DNA from: Luteimonas rhizosphaerae
GTDB taxonomy: Bacteria > Pseudomonadota > Gammaproteobacteria > Xanthomonadales > Xanthomonadaceae
Reading direction: 5' to 3'
NCBI RefSeq assembly: GCF_002849595.1
Contig: NZ_NRQR01000022.1
Span: 44,907 to 108,906, forward strand
Length of the DNA stretch: 64,000 nucleotides
In this document: positions 34,552 through 43,696 of the stretch, in pieces
How positions within the stretch are numbered: the stretch's first letter is position 1
Layout: every line of letters starts with the position of its first letter
Notes under the pieces: model-generated
The model's input: only the letters and a program-made list of their open reading frames with translations
What the model was told of the DNA's origin: nothing
Databases searched by the model: none
Program-made: the position numbers and the translations under genes

Positions 34552-36666
34552 CTATTGCAGCGTGATCGGCAGATCGCGGTTCGCGAGCGCCGCGTTGCCG
34601 CTGGCATCGCGCGCGGTGATGCGCACCCGGTAATCGCCGGCGGGCAGCGTATCGGGGGTCCACAGCCCGGGTTCGAGCCGGCCGTCGCGGACGGTGTTGG
34701 TGACGACGTAGAGGAAGCGCGTGCGCGCGGCGCCGTGGACGGTGATGCCGCTGTCGCCGGCGTAGGCGACGCGCACCGCCTCGCGGTGCGGCGGCATGCG
34801 GTCGAACACGAGGGTCATCCGCGGCGCGTCGAAGCCCGGCGCCGGCGTGCCGTCGGCGTGTAGCAGCTGGTAGCCCAGCGCGTGCAGACCGAGCCGGCGC
34901 CGGGCGAGATTGCCGTCGACCTGGTCCCAGGCCTCGACGACGATCTGCAGGCCGCCGCGGTCGCGCGGCACGACGACACGGCCGGCCTCGCGCACGGTCA
35001 GCGGCACGTCGTGCGCGTCGCGCAGCTCGATCGCATCGATGCGTGGCGCGACCGTGTCGACATAGCCCGCGAATCCGAGCCCGACCGCGTTGCGCTGGTA
35101 GCCGCCCGGGCCGACGATCAGGTGCACGTGGGCCTGCGGATTGATCGTGCCGAGCGGCTCGCCCGCGGCGATGCGGGTGCCGCGCGAGATCCGGATCCGC
35201 GACAGCCGGCCGTCCGCATCGCGCAGCTGGCGGAAACGCGGATCCAGCGCGCGCCCCTGCGCATCGCGGCCGACGCGGATGTGCATGTAGGTCAGCCGGT
35301 CGATGGCGACGTGTTCCGCTTGGTCGCCGAAACGGCTCGCGGCCAGCGGGCTCGCCACCTTGGCGTCGGCGATCGCGAGCACCGGCGTGCCGACATCGGC
35401 GCGGATGTCGAAACCGTCGTGCAGATGGCTGCGACTTTCGCCGCTGAAGTTGCCGCGCACCTCGCCCATCGTGCCGACGACCTCGTGCCAGCCGGTCTGC
35501 GGCGCCAGCGGCCAGCGCCCCTGCGTCTGTGGCAGCGGCGCGTCGGGTGCCGGGCCGACGACGGCGTTGCGCAGGGCCTGCTTCGCCCCGGCGCGCGGCA
35601 CTTCGACAATGCGATGCACGCGGGATGCGGCGGCGTCGGCGACGTGCAGGCGGCCGCGCGCGTCGCGTGCCAGCCCGGCGACGCGCGCCAGCCGCTGGGC
35701 CATGTCGCGCCCGGTCAGCACGTGCACGCGGCCGTCGGCCGCGATCTGCAGCACACGGCCGCTGGCGAGCTCGCCGACGAACAGCACGCCGTCGTGGGCA
35801 ACGGCCAGCGACAGCGGCGCGCGCGGCGCATCGTCCGGATCCGCCGGTCGCGGCACCCGTGTGCGCACGCCGGCGGCGTCGACGGACCGCAAGGCGTGAT
35901 TGCCGGTATCGGCGATCCACAGGCGGCCCGCGGGATCGAGCGCGAGCCCGGTCGGCGTGTCGAAGCGTGCGTCCGCACCGGCGCCGTCGAGAAAACCGGG
36001 GCCGTCGCCGCCGGCCAGGGTCGAGACGCGGCCGTCGCGGATCACGCGGATGCGGTCGTTGTCGGTATCGGCGACGAACACCTGGCCGGCCGCATCGACG
36101 GCGATGCCGACCGGCGCACGGAAGCGCGCCTGCGCGGCCGGCCCGTCGACGAAGCCGGGTTCGCCGGTGCCGGCGAGCGTCGTCACCTCGCCCTGCGGCG
36201 TGACCTTGCGGATCGCGTGGTTGCCGGTGTCGGCGACGTAGAGGTTGCCGGCGACATCGATCGCCAGGCCCGACGGCGTGTGGAACCGCGCCGCGCTGCC
36301 CGACCCGTCGGCGAACCCCTCGACGCCGCCGGCCAGCGTCGTGACGCGCCCGTCGGGATGCAGGCTGCGGATGCGGTTGCTGTCGCCGGCATCGGCGATG
36401 TGCAGCACGCCGTGGTCGCCGACGACCCGGCCGAAGGGATCGTCGAAGCGCGCCTGCCGCGCATCGCCATCGCGGGTGCCGCGGACGCCGTCACCGGCCA
36501 GCAGGTCGACGCGTGCGGGTTGGCCGAACGGCGTCGCCACCGGCGCGCGGGGCGCGTCGTCGCGCTCGCCGAACTCGAACAGGAACGTGGCCGCCAACGC
36601 GACCAGCAGCAACGCCGCGATGCCCCACAGCGCCCGGCGCGCGCCGGGCTGCAACCGCCGGGTCAT
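34552..36666 (-). CDS. NHL-repeat / M23 (LytM) peptidase-domain fusion protein
   Basis: About 704 residues. One N-terminal membrane helix (about 12-33) is followed by about five NHL beta-propeller repeats (about 45-320, recurring as GLAIDVAGNLYVADTGNHAI, GIAVDAAGQVFVADTDN, GLALDPAGRLWIADTGNHAL). An M23-like domain follows (about 395-530), with HLHDGFDIRAD supplying His/Asp and AHVHLIV supplying the second His motif. The C-terminus (about 540-704) is Ig-like. M23 domains cut peptidoglycan cross-bridges; the propeller may position it. I start at 36666 because a REP-like element lies just upstream, where an earlier in-frame ATG (36702) would otherwise begin. Ends convergent with the Lrp-type gene. 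Confidence 0.85.
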   Translation of the reverse strand: MTRRLQPGARRALWGIAALLLVALAATFLFEFGERDDAPRAPVATPFGQPARVDLLAGDGVRGTRDGDARQARFDDPFGRVVGDHGVLHIADAGDSNRIRSLHPDGRVTTLAGGVEGFADGSGSAARFHTPSGLAIDVAGNLYVADTGNHAIRKVTPQGEVTTLAGTGEPGFVDGPAAQARFRAPVGIAVDAAGQVFVADTDNDRIRVIRDGRVSTLAGGDGPGFLDGAGADARFDTPTGLALDPAGRLWIADTGNHALRSVDAAGVRTRVPRPADPDDAPRAPLSLAVAHDGVLFVGELASGRVLQIAADGRVHVLTGRDMAQRLARVAGLARDARGRLHVADAAASRVHRIVEVPRAGAKQALRNAVVGPAPDAPLPQTQGRWPLAPQTGWHEVVGTMGEVRGNFSGESRSHLHDGFDIRADVGTPVLAIADAKVASPLAASRFGDQAEHVAIDRLTYMHIRVGRDAQGRALDPRFRQLRDADGRLSRIRISRGTRIAAGEPLGTINPQAHVHLIVGPGGYQRNAVGLGFAGYVDTVAPRIDAIELRDAHDVPLTVREAGRVVVPRDRGGLQIVVEAWDQVDGNLARRRLGLHALGYQLLHADGTPAPGFDAPRMTLVFDRMPPHREAVRVAYAGDSGITVHGAARTRFLYVVTNTVRDGRLEPGLWTPDTLPAGDYRVRITARDASGNAALANRDLPITLQ

Positions 36667-36673
36667 GCCCCCG

Positions 36674-36697
36674 TGGAAGCGCGCTTGCGCGCGATGG
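36674..36697 (+). repeat. REP-like palindromic element, copy 3
   Basis: TGGAAGCGCGCTTGCGCGCG then ATGG, between the start of the NHL/M23 gene and the stop of rlmI. Same family as the two other copies. Confidence 0.55.
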
Positions 36698-36775
36698 AAC
36701 ATTCGCAACGCGACCCGATCGCGCGTCCCCGGGCCGGGAATGCGGGCAGGCGCGCCGCGCCCCCGGGGTGCCGCA

Positions 36776-37945
36776 TCAGTCGACCACGCGGCAGAAGACC
36801 GCCTTCAGATACCGCGATTCCTGCACGTGCGCCATGAACGGATGATCCGCGCCCGCGCCCGAGACCTTGAGGATCTGGATCGTGCGGTTGGCGTAGAACG
36901 CCGCGCGCCGCAGCATGTCGAGGAACTGTTCCTCGCTGACCAGGCCCGTGCACGAGAACGTCGCCAGCAGGCCGCCGGGCTTGACCACGCCGAGCGCGAG
37001 CTTGTTCATGTCGAGGTACTTCTTCAGCGCCGGAATCACCTGCTCGCGGTCGCGGGTCATCTTGGCCGGGTCGAGCACGACGACATCAAAGGCATCGCCC
37101 GCGTTCGATGCATCGCGCAGCCACGGGAAGATGTCGGCCTGCACGAACTTGATGCGCGCATCGTTGAGCTTCGCGTTGCCCTTGGCGATCTCGATGACGT
37201 CCTCGTCGATGTCGATGCCGACGACTTCGCTGGCGCCGCGCACCGCCGCGTAAACACCGAAGCCGCCGGTGTTGCAGCACAGGTCGAGCACCCGTTTGCC
37301 CTCGACCTGGCGACTGAGCCACTCGCGGTTCTCACGCTGGTCCGCGAAGAAACCGGTCTTGTGCGCGCCGGCGGGATCGGCGCGGAAACGCACGCCGTAC
37401 TCGGTGATGATCGCCGGATCGGCGGGCACGCTGCCGCGGTAGTCGAAGCTTTCCTGCTTCTGCACGTGTTCGTCGGCGAAGCTGTGGAAGCGGCAGCCGG
37501 GGAACTGTTCGGTCAGCGCTTCGTAGATCCATTCGCGATGGCGGAACATGCCGGCGCTGAAGAATTCGACGACCAGCAGATCGCCGTAACGATCGACCAC
37601 GAGGCCCGACAGGCCGTCGCCTTCGCTGTGCACGACGCGCCAGGCATTGGAGACTTCGTCGAGCTTCAGCACCTCGCGACGCAGCGACACGGCCTCGGCG
37701 ATCTTGCGCGAGAACCAGCCGGCATCGACCGGCACGTCGGGATGCGTTTCGAGGATGCGCACGGCGATGCGTGAATGGCCGTTGTAGAAGCCGCGGCCGA
37801 TCCACTCGCCCTCGACGCCGACGACATCGACGATGCTGCCCGGCTTGGGGCGCTGCGCCGGCTTTTCGACGAGGCGCTGGAAGATCCACGGATGGCTGGA
37901 ACGCCAAGCGTTCTTCAGGTGTACGGTCGGGACAGGTGTGTTCAT
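36776..37945 (-). CDS. rlmI: 23S rRNA m5C1962 methyltransferase RlmI
   Basis: A SAM-dependent rRNA large-subunit methyltransferase, 389 residues, close to E. coli RlmI (396). An N-terminal PUA domain (about 1-75) is followed by an EEHEE region and the Rossmann domain. The SAM motif VLDLCCNTGGFG is near 220-231, the motif VVLDPAKM near 290 and the catalytic-loop Cys in FSCTGLVS near 333. Cytoplasmic, acts on the ribosome. It is divergent from the TerC gene and its riboswitch. Confidence 0.93.
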   Translation of the reverse strand: MNTPVPTVHLKNAWRSSHPWIFQRLVEKPAQRPKPGSIVDVVGVEGEWIGRGFYNGHSRIAVRILETHPDVPVDAGWFSRKIAEAVSLRREVLKLDEVSNAWRVVHSEGDGLSGLVVDRYGDLLVVEFFSAGMFRHREWIYEALTEQFPGCRFHSFADEHVQKQESFDYRGSVPADPAIITEYGVRFRADPAGAHKTGFFADQRENREWLSRQVEGKRVLDLCCNTGGFGVYAAVRGASEVVGIDIDEDVIEIAKGNAKLNDARIKFVQADIFPWLRDASNAGDAFDVVVLDPAKMTRDREQVIPALKKYLDMNKLALGVVKPGGLLATFSCTGLVSEEQFLDMLRRAAFYANRTIQILKVSGAGADHPFMAHVQESRYLKAVFCRVVD

Positions 37946-38003
37946 CGCGGCATTTTACCCGCCCGCTTGATTGTGCCGCGCGTCCTGCGCACAATCCGCC
38001 CCC

Positions 38004-38118
38004 GAAGGGGAGTAGCTCCCAGCGTGCAGGCCGTCATTTCGAGCAGCGATGCTCCGGTCGCACGGCAGTCCAAGCGGGCTGTGAGCAAGACCTTCGCCGC
38101 AATGGCGAAGGCACGTCC
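38004..38118 (+). ncRNA. yybP-ykoY (Mn2+-sensing) riboswitch
   Basis: The leader of the TerC gene contains the hallmark GAAGGGGAGTAGCTCCCAG (38004-38022), a CGTCATTTCG segment (38032-38041) and AGCAAGACC (from about 38084) leading into the 8-bp hairpin CCTTCGCC/GGCGAAGG (38091-38111), followed by CACGTC. These are the conserved P1/P3 loop elements of the RF00080 family. Downstream, GTCCGC/GCGGAC (38148-38164) and a CCTCCTCC tract that could mask the Shine-Dalgarno look like an expression platform acting on translation. Mn2+ binding to this family usually turns expression on. Confidence 0.85.
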
Positions 38119-38189
38119 CCGGATTCCGGTTCCCGGTTCCCGACGATGTCCGCGCCCTGCGGACCTCCTCCACACGCTCGGGAATCTCG

Positions 38190-39149
38190 ATGGAAACGAT
38201 TGGCAATGTCTGGTTATGGGCCGGCTTCGGCGGCCTGGTGGTGATCGCGCTGCTCGTCGACCTGGTGCTGATGCGCCACGGCGGCGCGCACAAGGTCACG
38301 TTCAAGGAAGCGCTGTGGTGGAGCCTGGGCTGGGTGGCCCTGGCGCTGCTGTTCAACGCTGGCCTGTGGTGGTACCTGCACGAAACCGCGGGCGCTGCAC
38401 TCGCCAACCGCGTGGGCCTGGAATTCCTGACCGGCTATCTGGTCGAGAAGTCGCTCGCGGTCGACAACATCTTCGTCTTCCTGCTGCTCTTCACCTTCTT
38501 CGGCGTGCCCGAAGAGCAGCGCCAGCGCGTGCTGATCATCGGCATCCTGCTGGCGCTGGTGCTGCGCGCGATCCTGATCTTCGTCGGCGCGGCGCTGCTG
38601 GCCCAGTTCCACTGGCTGCTGTACGTGTTCGGCGCGTTCCTGCTGCTGACCGGCTTCAAGATGTGGTTCGCCGCCGGCAAGGAACCGGATCTGGAGAACA
38701 ACGTGGTGCTGCGCTGGATGCGCGGGCATCTGCGGCTCACCGACGGCTACCGCGGCGATGCGCTGCGCGTGCGCGAAGGCGGTGCCTGGGCCTACACGCC
38801 TCTGTTCGTGGTGCTGGTGCTGATCGGCGTGATCGACGTGATCTTCGCGGTCGACAGCATCCCGGCGATCTTCGCGATCACCACCGATCCCTTCATCGTG
38901 CTGACCTCCAACGTCTTTGCGGTGCTGGGCCTGCGCGCGATGTTCTTCATGCTCGCCGGCATGGCCGACCGCTTCCACCTGCTGCCCTACGGCCTGGCCG
39001 TGGTGCTGGTCTTCATCGGCGCCAAGATGCTGCTGATCGATGTCTACAAGATCCCGGTGCTGTGGTCGCTGGGCGTGGTGGCGGTGATCCTGGCGGTGAC
39101 GGTGGCGCTGAGCCTGGCGCGGCCGCCCAAACCCCTGCCCGGTGCCTGA
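38190..39149 (+). CDS. TerC/Alx-family membrane protein (metal export)
   Basis: 319 residues with about nine transmembrane helices. The conserved acidic segments EKSLAVDNIFVF (about 87-98) and DVIFAVDSIPAIFAIT (about 215-230) are present. The loop with the second-helix FGVPEEQRQRVL is typical of the Alx branch. Alx-type proteins export Mn2+ in E. coli. The yybP-ykoY riboswitch in its leader supports the same role here. Shine-Dalgarno is weak (GGGA), consistent with riboswitch-controlled translation. Confidence 0.93.
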   Translation: METIGNVWLWAGFGGLVVIALLVDLVLMRHGGAHKVTFKEALWWSLGWVALALLFNAGLWWYLHETAGAALANRVGLEFLTGYLVEKSLAVDNIFVFLLLFTFFGVPEEQRQRVLIIGILLALVLRAILIFVGAALLAQFHWLLYVFGAFLLLTGFKMWFAAGKEPDLENNVVLRWMRGHLRLTDGYRGDALRVREGGAWAYTPLFVVLVLIGVIDVIFAVDSIPAIFAITTDPFIVLTSNVFAVLGLRAMFFMLAGMADRFHLLPYGLAVVLVFIGAKMLLIDVYKIPVLWSLGVVAVILAVTVALSLARPPKPLPGA

Positions 39150-39158
39150 CGCGCGACG

Positions 39159-40355
39159 TCAGGACGTGGCCGGCATCGCGACTTCGACGTCGCGATCGAT
39201 CACGCGGTTGCGGCCCGCGCGCTTGGCCAGGTACAGGCGCCGGTCGGCCATCGCCAGCAGCGCGTCGAGATCGGGCGTGCGGCCCTCGCGGGCGTGGACG
39301 ATGCCGATCGACAGCGTGACCGTGACCGCGCGGCCGGCGACGTCCAGCGGATAGTGCGCGACCTGCGTGCGCAGGCGCTCGGCGCGCACTGCCGCGTCGC
39401 CGACGCCGCCACCGGTCAGCAGCATGCAGAACTCGTCGCCGCCGAAGCGTCCGACGAGTTCGCCGTCCTGGATGGCGGCGCGCAGGCGCGTCGCCACCAT
39501 CGCCAGCACCTGGTCGCCGGCGGCGTGGCCGTGCGCGTCGTTGACCGCCTTGAAACCGTCGACGTCGATCATCAACAGGGCGGCCATGCCGGCGTCGGGC
39601 GCCCGCGCCAGCCGGCGCTGTGCGAGCTCGAAGAACGCGCGGCGGTTGTGCACGCCGGTCAGCGCGTCCTCGGCGGCCAGTCCTTCGAGCCAGCGCTGCT
39701 GGCGTTCGAGCTGCAGCAGCAGGAAGGCGAACGTGGCGAACACCGGCGCGACCAGGAAGTACGCCAGGGCGATCTGCTGCGCGGGGGTGATGCCGGCGTC
39801 GAACGCGGGCCCGGACTGCGGCTGCCAGCCCTGCTCGGCCAGCCGGTAGACGCAGACCAGCGCGGCGCCGACGAACAGCAGCACCAGCGCGCGTTCCGGC
39901 CACGGGCGGCGGCCGCGCCGGCGCAGCGGGGCGCGCACGGCCAGCAGCACGGTCGCCAGCGCCGCGATCCAGAACAGCGTGATCCGTTGCGCGGCGTCTT
40001 GACCCGGCCACAGCAGCACCAGCAACAGCAGCACCGCCGGCAGGTACACCACCGACCACGACAGCGTGGTGCGCGCCGGCACGCGCGGCAGGCTGCGCAG
40101 CAGGGCGCGCAGCATCGCCGCGTACCCGGCCACCAGCAGTGCGCAGGCGATGGCCTGCACGGTGCCCTGCAGGACCGTCGACGGCACCGCGAACAGCGGC
40201 CAGGCCGTGGTCTGCAGCGCCAGGCCCACGGCCCATTCGCGCAGGCCGGCGCGTTCGCGGATGCGCTGCTCGCGCAGCACCAGCCACGTCAGTGCCGCCA
40301 GCGACACCGCCAGCAGGACGAACATCGCCAGCAATGTGACCTGCCAGGCATCCAC
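39159..40355 (-). CDS. Diguanylate cyclase (GGDEF), membrane-bound
   Basis: A cyclic-di-GMP synthase. About seven N-terminal transmembrane helices (about residues 6-210) form a sensor-like domain; the GGDEF domain follows (about 225-390), with DALTGVHNRRAF, LMIDVDGFKAVND and an intact FGGDEF near 301. The inhibitory I-site RxxD is replaced by a Q-x-x-E (QDGE), so product inhibition is probably lost. The start is uncertain: I use a GTG that begins just before the first membrane helix; the frame is open 93 bases further upstream. It converges with terC with only 9 bases between. Confidence 0.9.
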   Translation of the reverse strand: MDAWQVTLLAMFVLLAVSLAALTWLVLREQRIRERAGLREWAVGLALQTTAWPLFAVPSTVLQGTVQAIACALLVAGYAAMLRALLRSLPRVPARTTLSWSVVYLPAVLLLLVLLWPGQDAAQRITLFWIAALATVLLAVRAPLRRRGRRPWPERALVLLFVGAALVCVYRLAEQGWQPQSGPAFDAGITPAQQIALAYFLVAPVFATFAFLLLQLERQQRWLEGLAAEDALTGVHNRRAFFELAQRRLARAPDAGMAALLMIDVDGFKAVNDAHGHAAGDQVLAMVATRLRAAIQDGELVGRFGGDEFCMLLTGGGVGDAAVRAERLRTQVAHYPLDVAGRAVTVTLSIGIVHAREGRTPDLDALLAMADRRLYLAKRAGRNRVIDRDVEVAMPATS

Positions 40356-40489
40356 CGTGGCGCGCACCCGTGTCGAATCCAGCCGGGCACGGTACCCCGC
40401 GCAGCGCGTCCGATCCGGAACGGAGGATGAAACCGCGATCCCCGTCACGTCGATCTTGCAACGGCGGCAACCGTCGCCATGCTGGGGAC

Positions 40490-41308
40490 ATGCATCTCGA
40501 CAGCCCCGACGACGCGCCCGATACCGAGGCCCAACGCCAGCACGACAAGCGCCGGCTCTCCAATGCCCTGAAAGCGAGCGTCGCGTTCGTGCTGCTGCTG
40601 TGCATCGCGTTCGGCGTGCAGGGCGCGATCGACTGGCGCTTCCTCGCGGTGCAGCCGGGCGACTGGGCCGGTCTGCTCGGCCTGCTGACCGCGCCGCTGC
40701 TGCACGGCTCGCCCGAGCATCTGATCGCGAATGCCAGCGCCCTGCTGCTGCTCGGCTCGCTGGCGCTGGCGGTGTATCCGCGCGCCACGCTGCGCGGGCT
40801 GCCGCTGATGTGGCTGGGGTCGGGCCTGGGCGCGTGGCTGCTCGGCACGCCCGGCTCGCATCACCTCGGCGCCAGCGGCGTCACCCACGGCCTGATGTTC
40901 CTGGTGTTCGTGCTCGGCCTGCTGCGGCGCGACCGGCCGTCGATCGCGGCCGGCATGATCGCGTTCCTGTTCTACGGCGGCATGCTGCTGACGATCCTGC
41001 CGCAGGAACCCGGCGTGTCGTGGCAGTCGCACATGGGCGGCGCACTCGGCGGCGTGCTGGCCGCGTTCTGGTTCCGCGCCGCCGATCCGATCCCGCCGCG
41101 TCGCCGCTACAGCTGGGAACTCGAGGAAGAAGAAGCCGAGCGGGCCGCACTCGAGGCGCGGGACACCTTCGAGCCGCCGGCGCCGACGCGCGTGCCGGTG
41201 CTGTGGGACCGGCCGCAGGACGCACGCGGCGTGGTGCTGGAATTTCCGCGCCGCCGGGTCGACGACGGCACGTCGCAGGACGAGGCACCGGACGCGCGGC
41301 GCGACTGA
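40490..41308 (+). CDS. Rhomboid-family intramembrane serine protease
   Basis: 272 residues. Six transmembrane helices with the rhomboid active site: Ser in LGASGVTHG (near residue 131) on helix 4 and His in SWQSHMGGALGG (near 181) on helix 6. The oxyanion-type HGSPEHLIANASAL loop is present. A long charged cytoplasmic tail (about 205-272, Glu- and Arg-rich) follows. It cuts transmembrane segments of unknown substrates. The ATG at 40490 was chosen because upstream in-frame sequence is low-quality. Confidence 0.92.
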   Translation: MHLDSPDDAPDTEAQRQHDKRRLSNALKASVAFVLLLCIAFGVQGAIDWRFLAVQPGDWAGLLGLLTAPLLHGSPEHLIANASALLLLGSLALAVYPRATLRGLPLMWLGSGLGAWLLGTPGSHHLGASGVTHGLMFLVFVLGLLRRDRPSIAAGMIAFLFYGGMLLTILPQEPGVSWQSHMGGALGGVLAAFWFRAADPIPPRRRYSWELEEEEAERAALEARDTFEPPAPTRVPVLWDRPQDARGVVLEFPRRRVDDGTSQDEAPDARRD

Positions 41309-41611
41309 GGTCGCAAGGCGTAGGCGTCCGGCCGGCGGCGGATCGGGCCTGTCGTCCGCGGCCGGCCACCGCGACCGGTGTGTATGCCGGCAGGCGCACG
41401 TCGGTCGTCACGCACTGCACGACGTTCGATCGGTGCGCGCTTCGCAACGGACCGTTGCGGGGCATTCGGTACGATCGCGCGTCCTTCCAGCGGAATCTTC
41501 CATGGCCCGTCCGGTGACCGCCTGCACCCATCGCACCGACGCGGCGTTGCCCCGCGCGCGTCCTGTCGCACGGCCGCGACGCGCTGCACGCCCCGCACCG
41601 GGCCGTTCCGC
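41309..41611. other. Intergenic stretch, no gene recognised
   Basis: About 300 bases between the rhomboid gene and the next membrane protein on the same strand. Open frames cross it but are Arg/Pro/Ala-rich with no motif. The promoter for the gene at 41612 should lie here; no -35/-10 pair is clear. Confidence 0.5.
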
Positions 41612-42211
41612 ATGAGCAATCCCTACGCGCCGCCGTCGGCACCCGTGCGCGTGCCGACGTCCGACGACGCGGCGCCGTTCTTCGTCGTGTCGCCGGCCAA
41701 GCTGGTGGTGCTCTATCTCGTGACCTTCGGGCTGTATCCGCTGTACTGGTTCTACATGCACTGGTCGCGCGCGCGCGTCGGTCGCGAGGAGACGATCTGG
41801 CCGGTCGCGCGCGCGGTGTTCGCGGTCTTCTTCGTGCATGCACTGGCGCGGCGCATCGACGGCCGCCTGCGCGCGGTGGGCCTGCCGCGGCGCTGGTGGC
41901 CGATGACGCTCGCCACCGTGTACGTCGCGCTCGAAGTGCTGAACTACGGCAGCGCGATCGCGTGGCCGTGGCTGGTGTTCCACCTGCCCAACCGGTGGCT
42001 GTGGCTGGAATGGCTGGGCTTGCTGGTGTTGCCCTTCAGCGCCGCCTGCCTGGTGCGGTTGCAGATCGCGGCGAATGCCGCGAGCGGCGATCCGCTCGCG
42101 ACGTCCAATCGCCGGTTCACCGCGTTCAATCTCGCGTGGATCGCGCTCGGCGGCGGCGCGACGTGCTGGACGCTCTACGAAGCCTTCCGCAGCGGCAGCG
42201 CGGGGTTCTAG
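41612..42211 (+). CDS. Polytopic membrane protein, DUF4234-like
   Basis: 199 residues, unknown function. A short soluble N-terminus rich in Pro (YAPPSAPVRVP) is followed by about four transmembrane helices. The first, SPAKLVVLYLVTFGLYPLYW, with the following FYMHW, matches the aromatic start of DUF4234-type small membrane proteins. It converges with the osmoprotectant permease gene, 6 bases apart. Confidence 0.75.
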   Translation: MSNPYAPPSAPVRVPTSDDAAPFFVVSPAKLVVLYLVTFGLYPLYWFYMHWSRARVGREETIWPVARAVFAVFFVHALARRIDGRLRAVGLPRRWWPMTLATVYVALEVLNYGSAIAWPWLVFHLPNRWLWLEWLGLLVLPFSAACLVRLQIAANAASGDPLATSNRRFTAFNLAWIALGGGATCWTLYEAFRSGSAGF

Positions 42212-42217
42212 CGCCGC

Positions 42218-43696
42218 TCAGCGGCGCGCCGCGAGCCGCAGGCCGCGCGGCGTCAGCGCGCGCTCGACGCCTTCGAACGCGCCCTGCACCAGCAGCGCGA
42301 GCACCGCGGCCGGCACCGCGCCTTCCAGGATCAGACCGAGGTCGTCGAGGCGGATGCCGGTCAGGATCGGCTGGCCGTAGCCACCCGCGCCGATCAGCGC
42401 GCCCAGCGTCGCGGTGCCGACGTTGATGACCGCCGCGGTCTTGATGCCGGCGAGGATCATGCCCAGCGCCAGCGGCAGTTCCACCCTCCACAGCCGCGTC
42501 GCCGGCGGCAGGCCGATCGCCGATGCCGTCTCGCGCAGGTCGCGTGGAATACCGGTCAGGCCCGCATGCGTATTGCGCACGATCGGCAGCAGGCTGTAGA
42601 GGAACAGCGCGGCGATCGCCGGCCAGGCACCGATGCCGAACACCGGGATCATGAAGACGAAGACCGCCAGCGACGGCAGGGTCTGCAGCAGGCCGGTCAG
42701 GGTCAGCACGCCCTGGCCCAGCCGCGGCCGGCGCGCGGCGACGATGCCCAGCGGCAGCGCGACCAGCAGGGCCAGCCCGAGCGAGATGCCGACCAGCGAC
42801 AGATGCTCGCGCGTGCGCTGCCAGATGCGCGCGGCGCGGCCGGTCGCTGCCGGCGCCTCGACCTGCAACCAGTGCGCGGCGACGACGGCCTCGCTGTCGC
42901 GTTCGAGCTTCACCTGCGCGTTGAGCCGCTGCATCGTCGCCGCGTCGATGCGGCCTTCCAGGCCCTGCAGCGCGGCGAGCCACGCGGGTGCGGTATCGGC
43001 GAGCTCCGCGCGGTAGAGGAACACCGCCGCGTACGTGGGAAAGTAGTCGCGGTCGTCGTCGAGCACGACGAGGTCGTAGTACGGGATCTCGGCATCGGTG
43101 CCGTAGAGATCGGTCGCGTCGATCGCGCCGTCGGCCAGCGCGCGGTACGCGAGATCGTGGTCCAGCCCGTCGGGCCGCTGCGGCAGCGCGTAGGCCCGGC
43201 GCAGGCCGGGCCAGCCGTCGGCGCGCGACATGAACTCGTTGCTGAGGCCGATCGCGAGCTGCGGATGCGCGCGCAGGTCCGACAGCGTGGCGATGCCCAG
43301 CGCGGCCGCGCGCGCGCGTCGCATGCCGATCGCATAGCTGTTGTCGAACCCCAGCGGCGCCGTCATCGCCAGCCCGCGCTCGGCCAGTGCGGCGTCGAGC
43401 GCCGCGCGCTCCGCGCCGGGCATGCCGAGCAGCTCGTCGGCGAGTGTGCCCGTGTATTCGGCGTAGGCGTCGATGTCGCCTTCGAGCAGCGCGCGCCAGA
43501 GGATGCGGGTGCCGCCGAGCTGGCGCCGATGGGTCACCGCGACGCCGGCGTCGCGGCCGGCGAGCAGGGCGATCTCGCCGAGGATGACCGCCTCGGTGAA
43601 ATTCTTCGACCCGACCGTCGCGGTCTCCGCGGCACGCGCGTCGGCGCCGACGCCGAGCAGCACGCAGGCCAGCAGCCAGCCGCGCCAGCCGCTCAC
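42218..43696 (-). CDS. Osmoprotectant ABC transporter, substrate-binding/permease fusion
   Basis: A fused importer subunit of about 492 residues. A signal peptide ends ARA near residue 22; the OpuAC-type binding domain follows (about 24-270, with TVGSKNFTEAVILGEI and the aromatic-cage region YAEYTGTL); then the ABC permease (about 285-480, six helices, with the EAA-like loop ASAIGLPPATRLWRVELPLA). The partners bind glycine betaine, choline or carnitine. Here the domain order is binding protein first and permease second. The start is GTG, overlapping the ATPase stop (GTGA), so both are coupled. Confidence 0.9.
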   Translation of the reverse strand: MSGWRGWLLACVLLGVGADARAAETATVGSKNFTEAVILGEIALLAGRDAGVAVTHRRQLGGTRILWRALLEGDIDAYAEYTGTLADELLGMPGAERAALDAALAERGLAMTAPLGFDNSYAIGMRRARAAALGIATLSDLRAHPQLAIGLSNEFMSRADGWPGLRRAYALPQRPDGLDHDLAYRALADGAIDATDLYGTDAEIPYYDLVVLDDDRDYFPTYAAVFLYRAELADTAPAWLAALQGLEGRIDAATMQRLNAQVKLERDSEAVVAAHWLQVEAPAATGRAARIWQRTREHLSLVGISLGLALLVALPLGIVAARRPRLGQGVLTLTGLLQTLPSLAVFVFMIPVFGIGAWPAIAALFLYSLLPIVRNTHAGLTGIPRDLRETASAIGLPPATRLWRVELPLALGMILAGIKTAAVINVGTATLGALIGAGGYGQPILTGIRLDDLGLILEGAVPAAVLALLVQGAFEGVERALTPRGLRLAARR

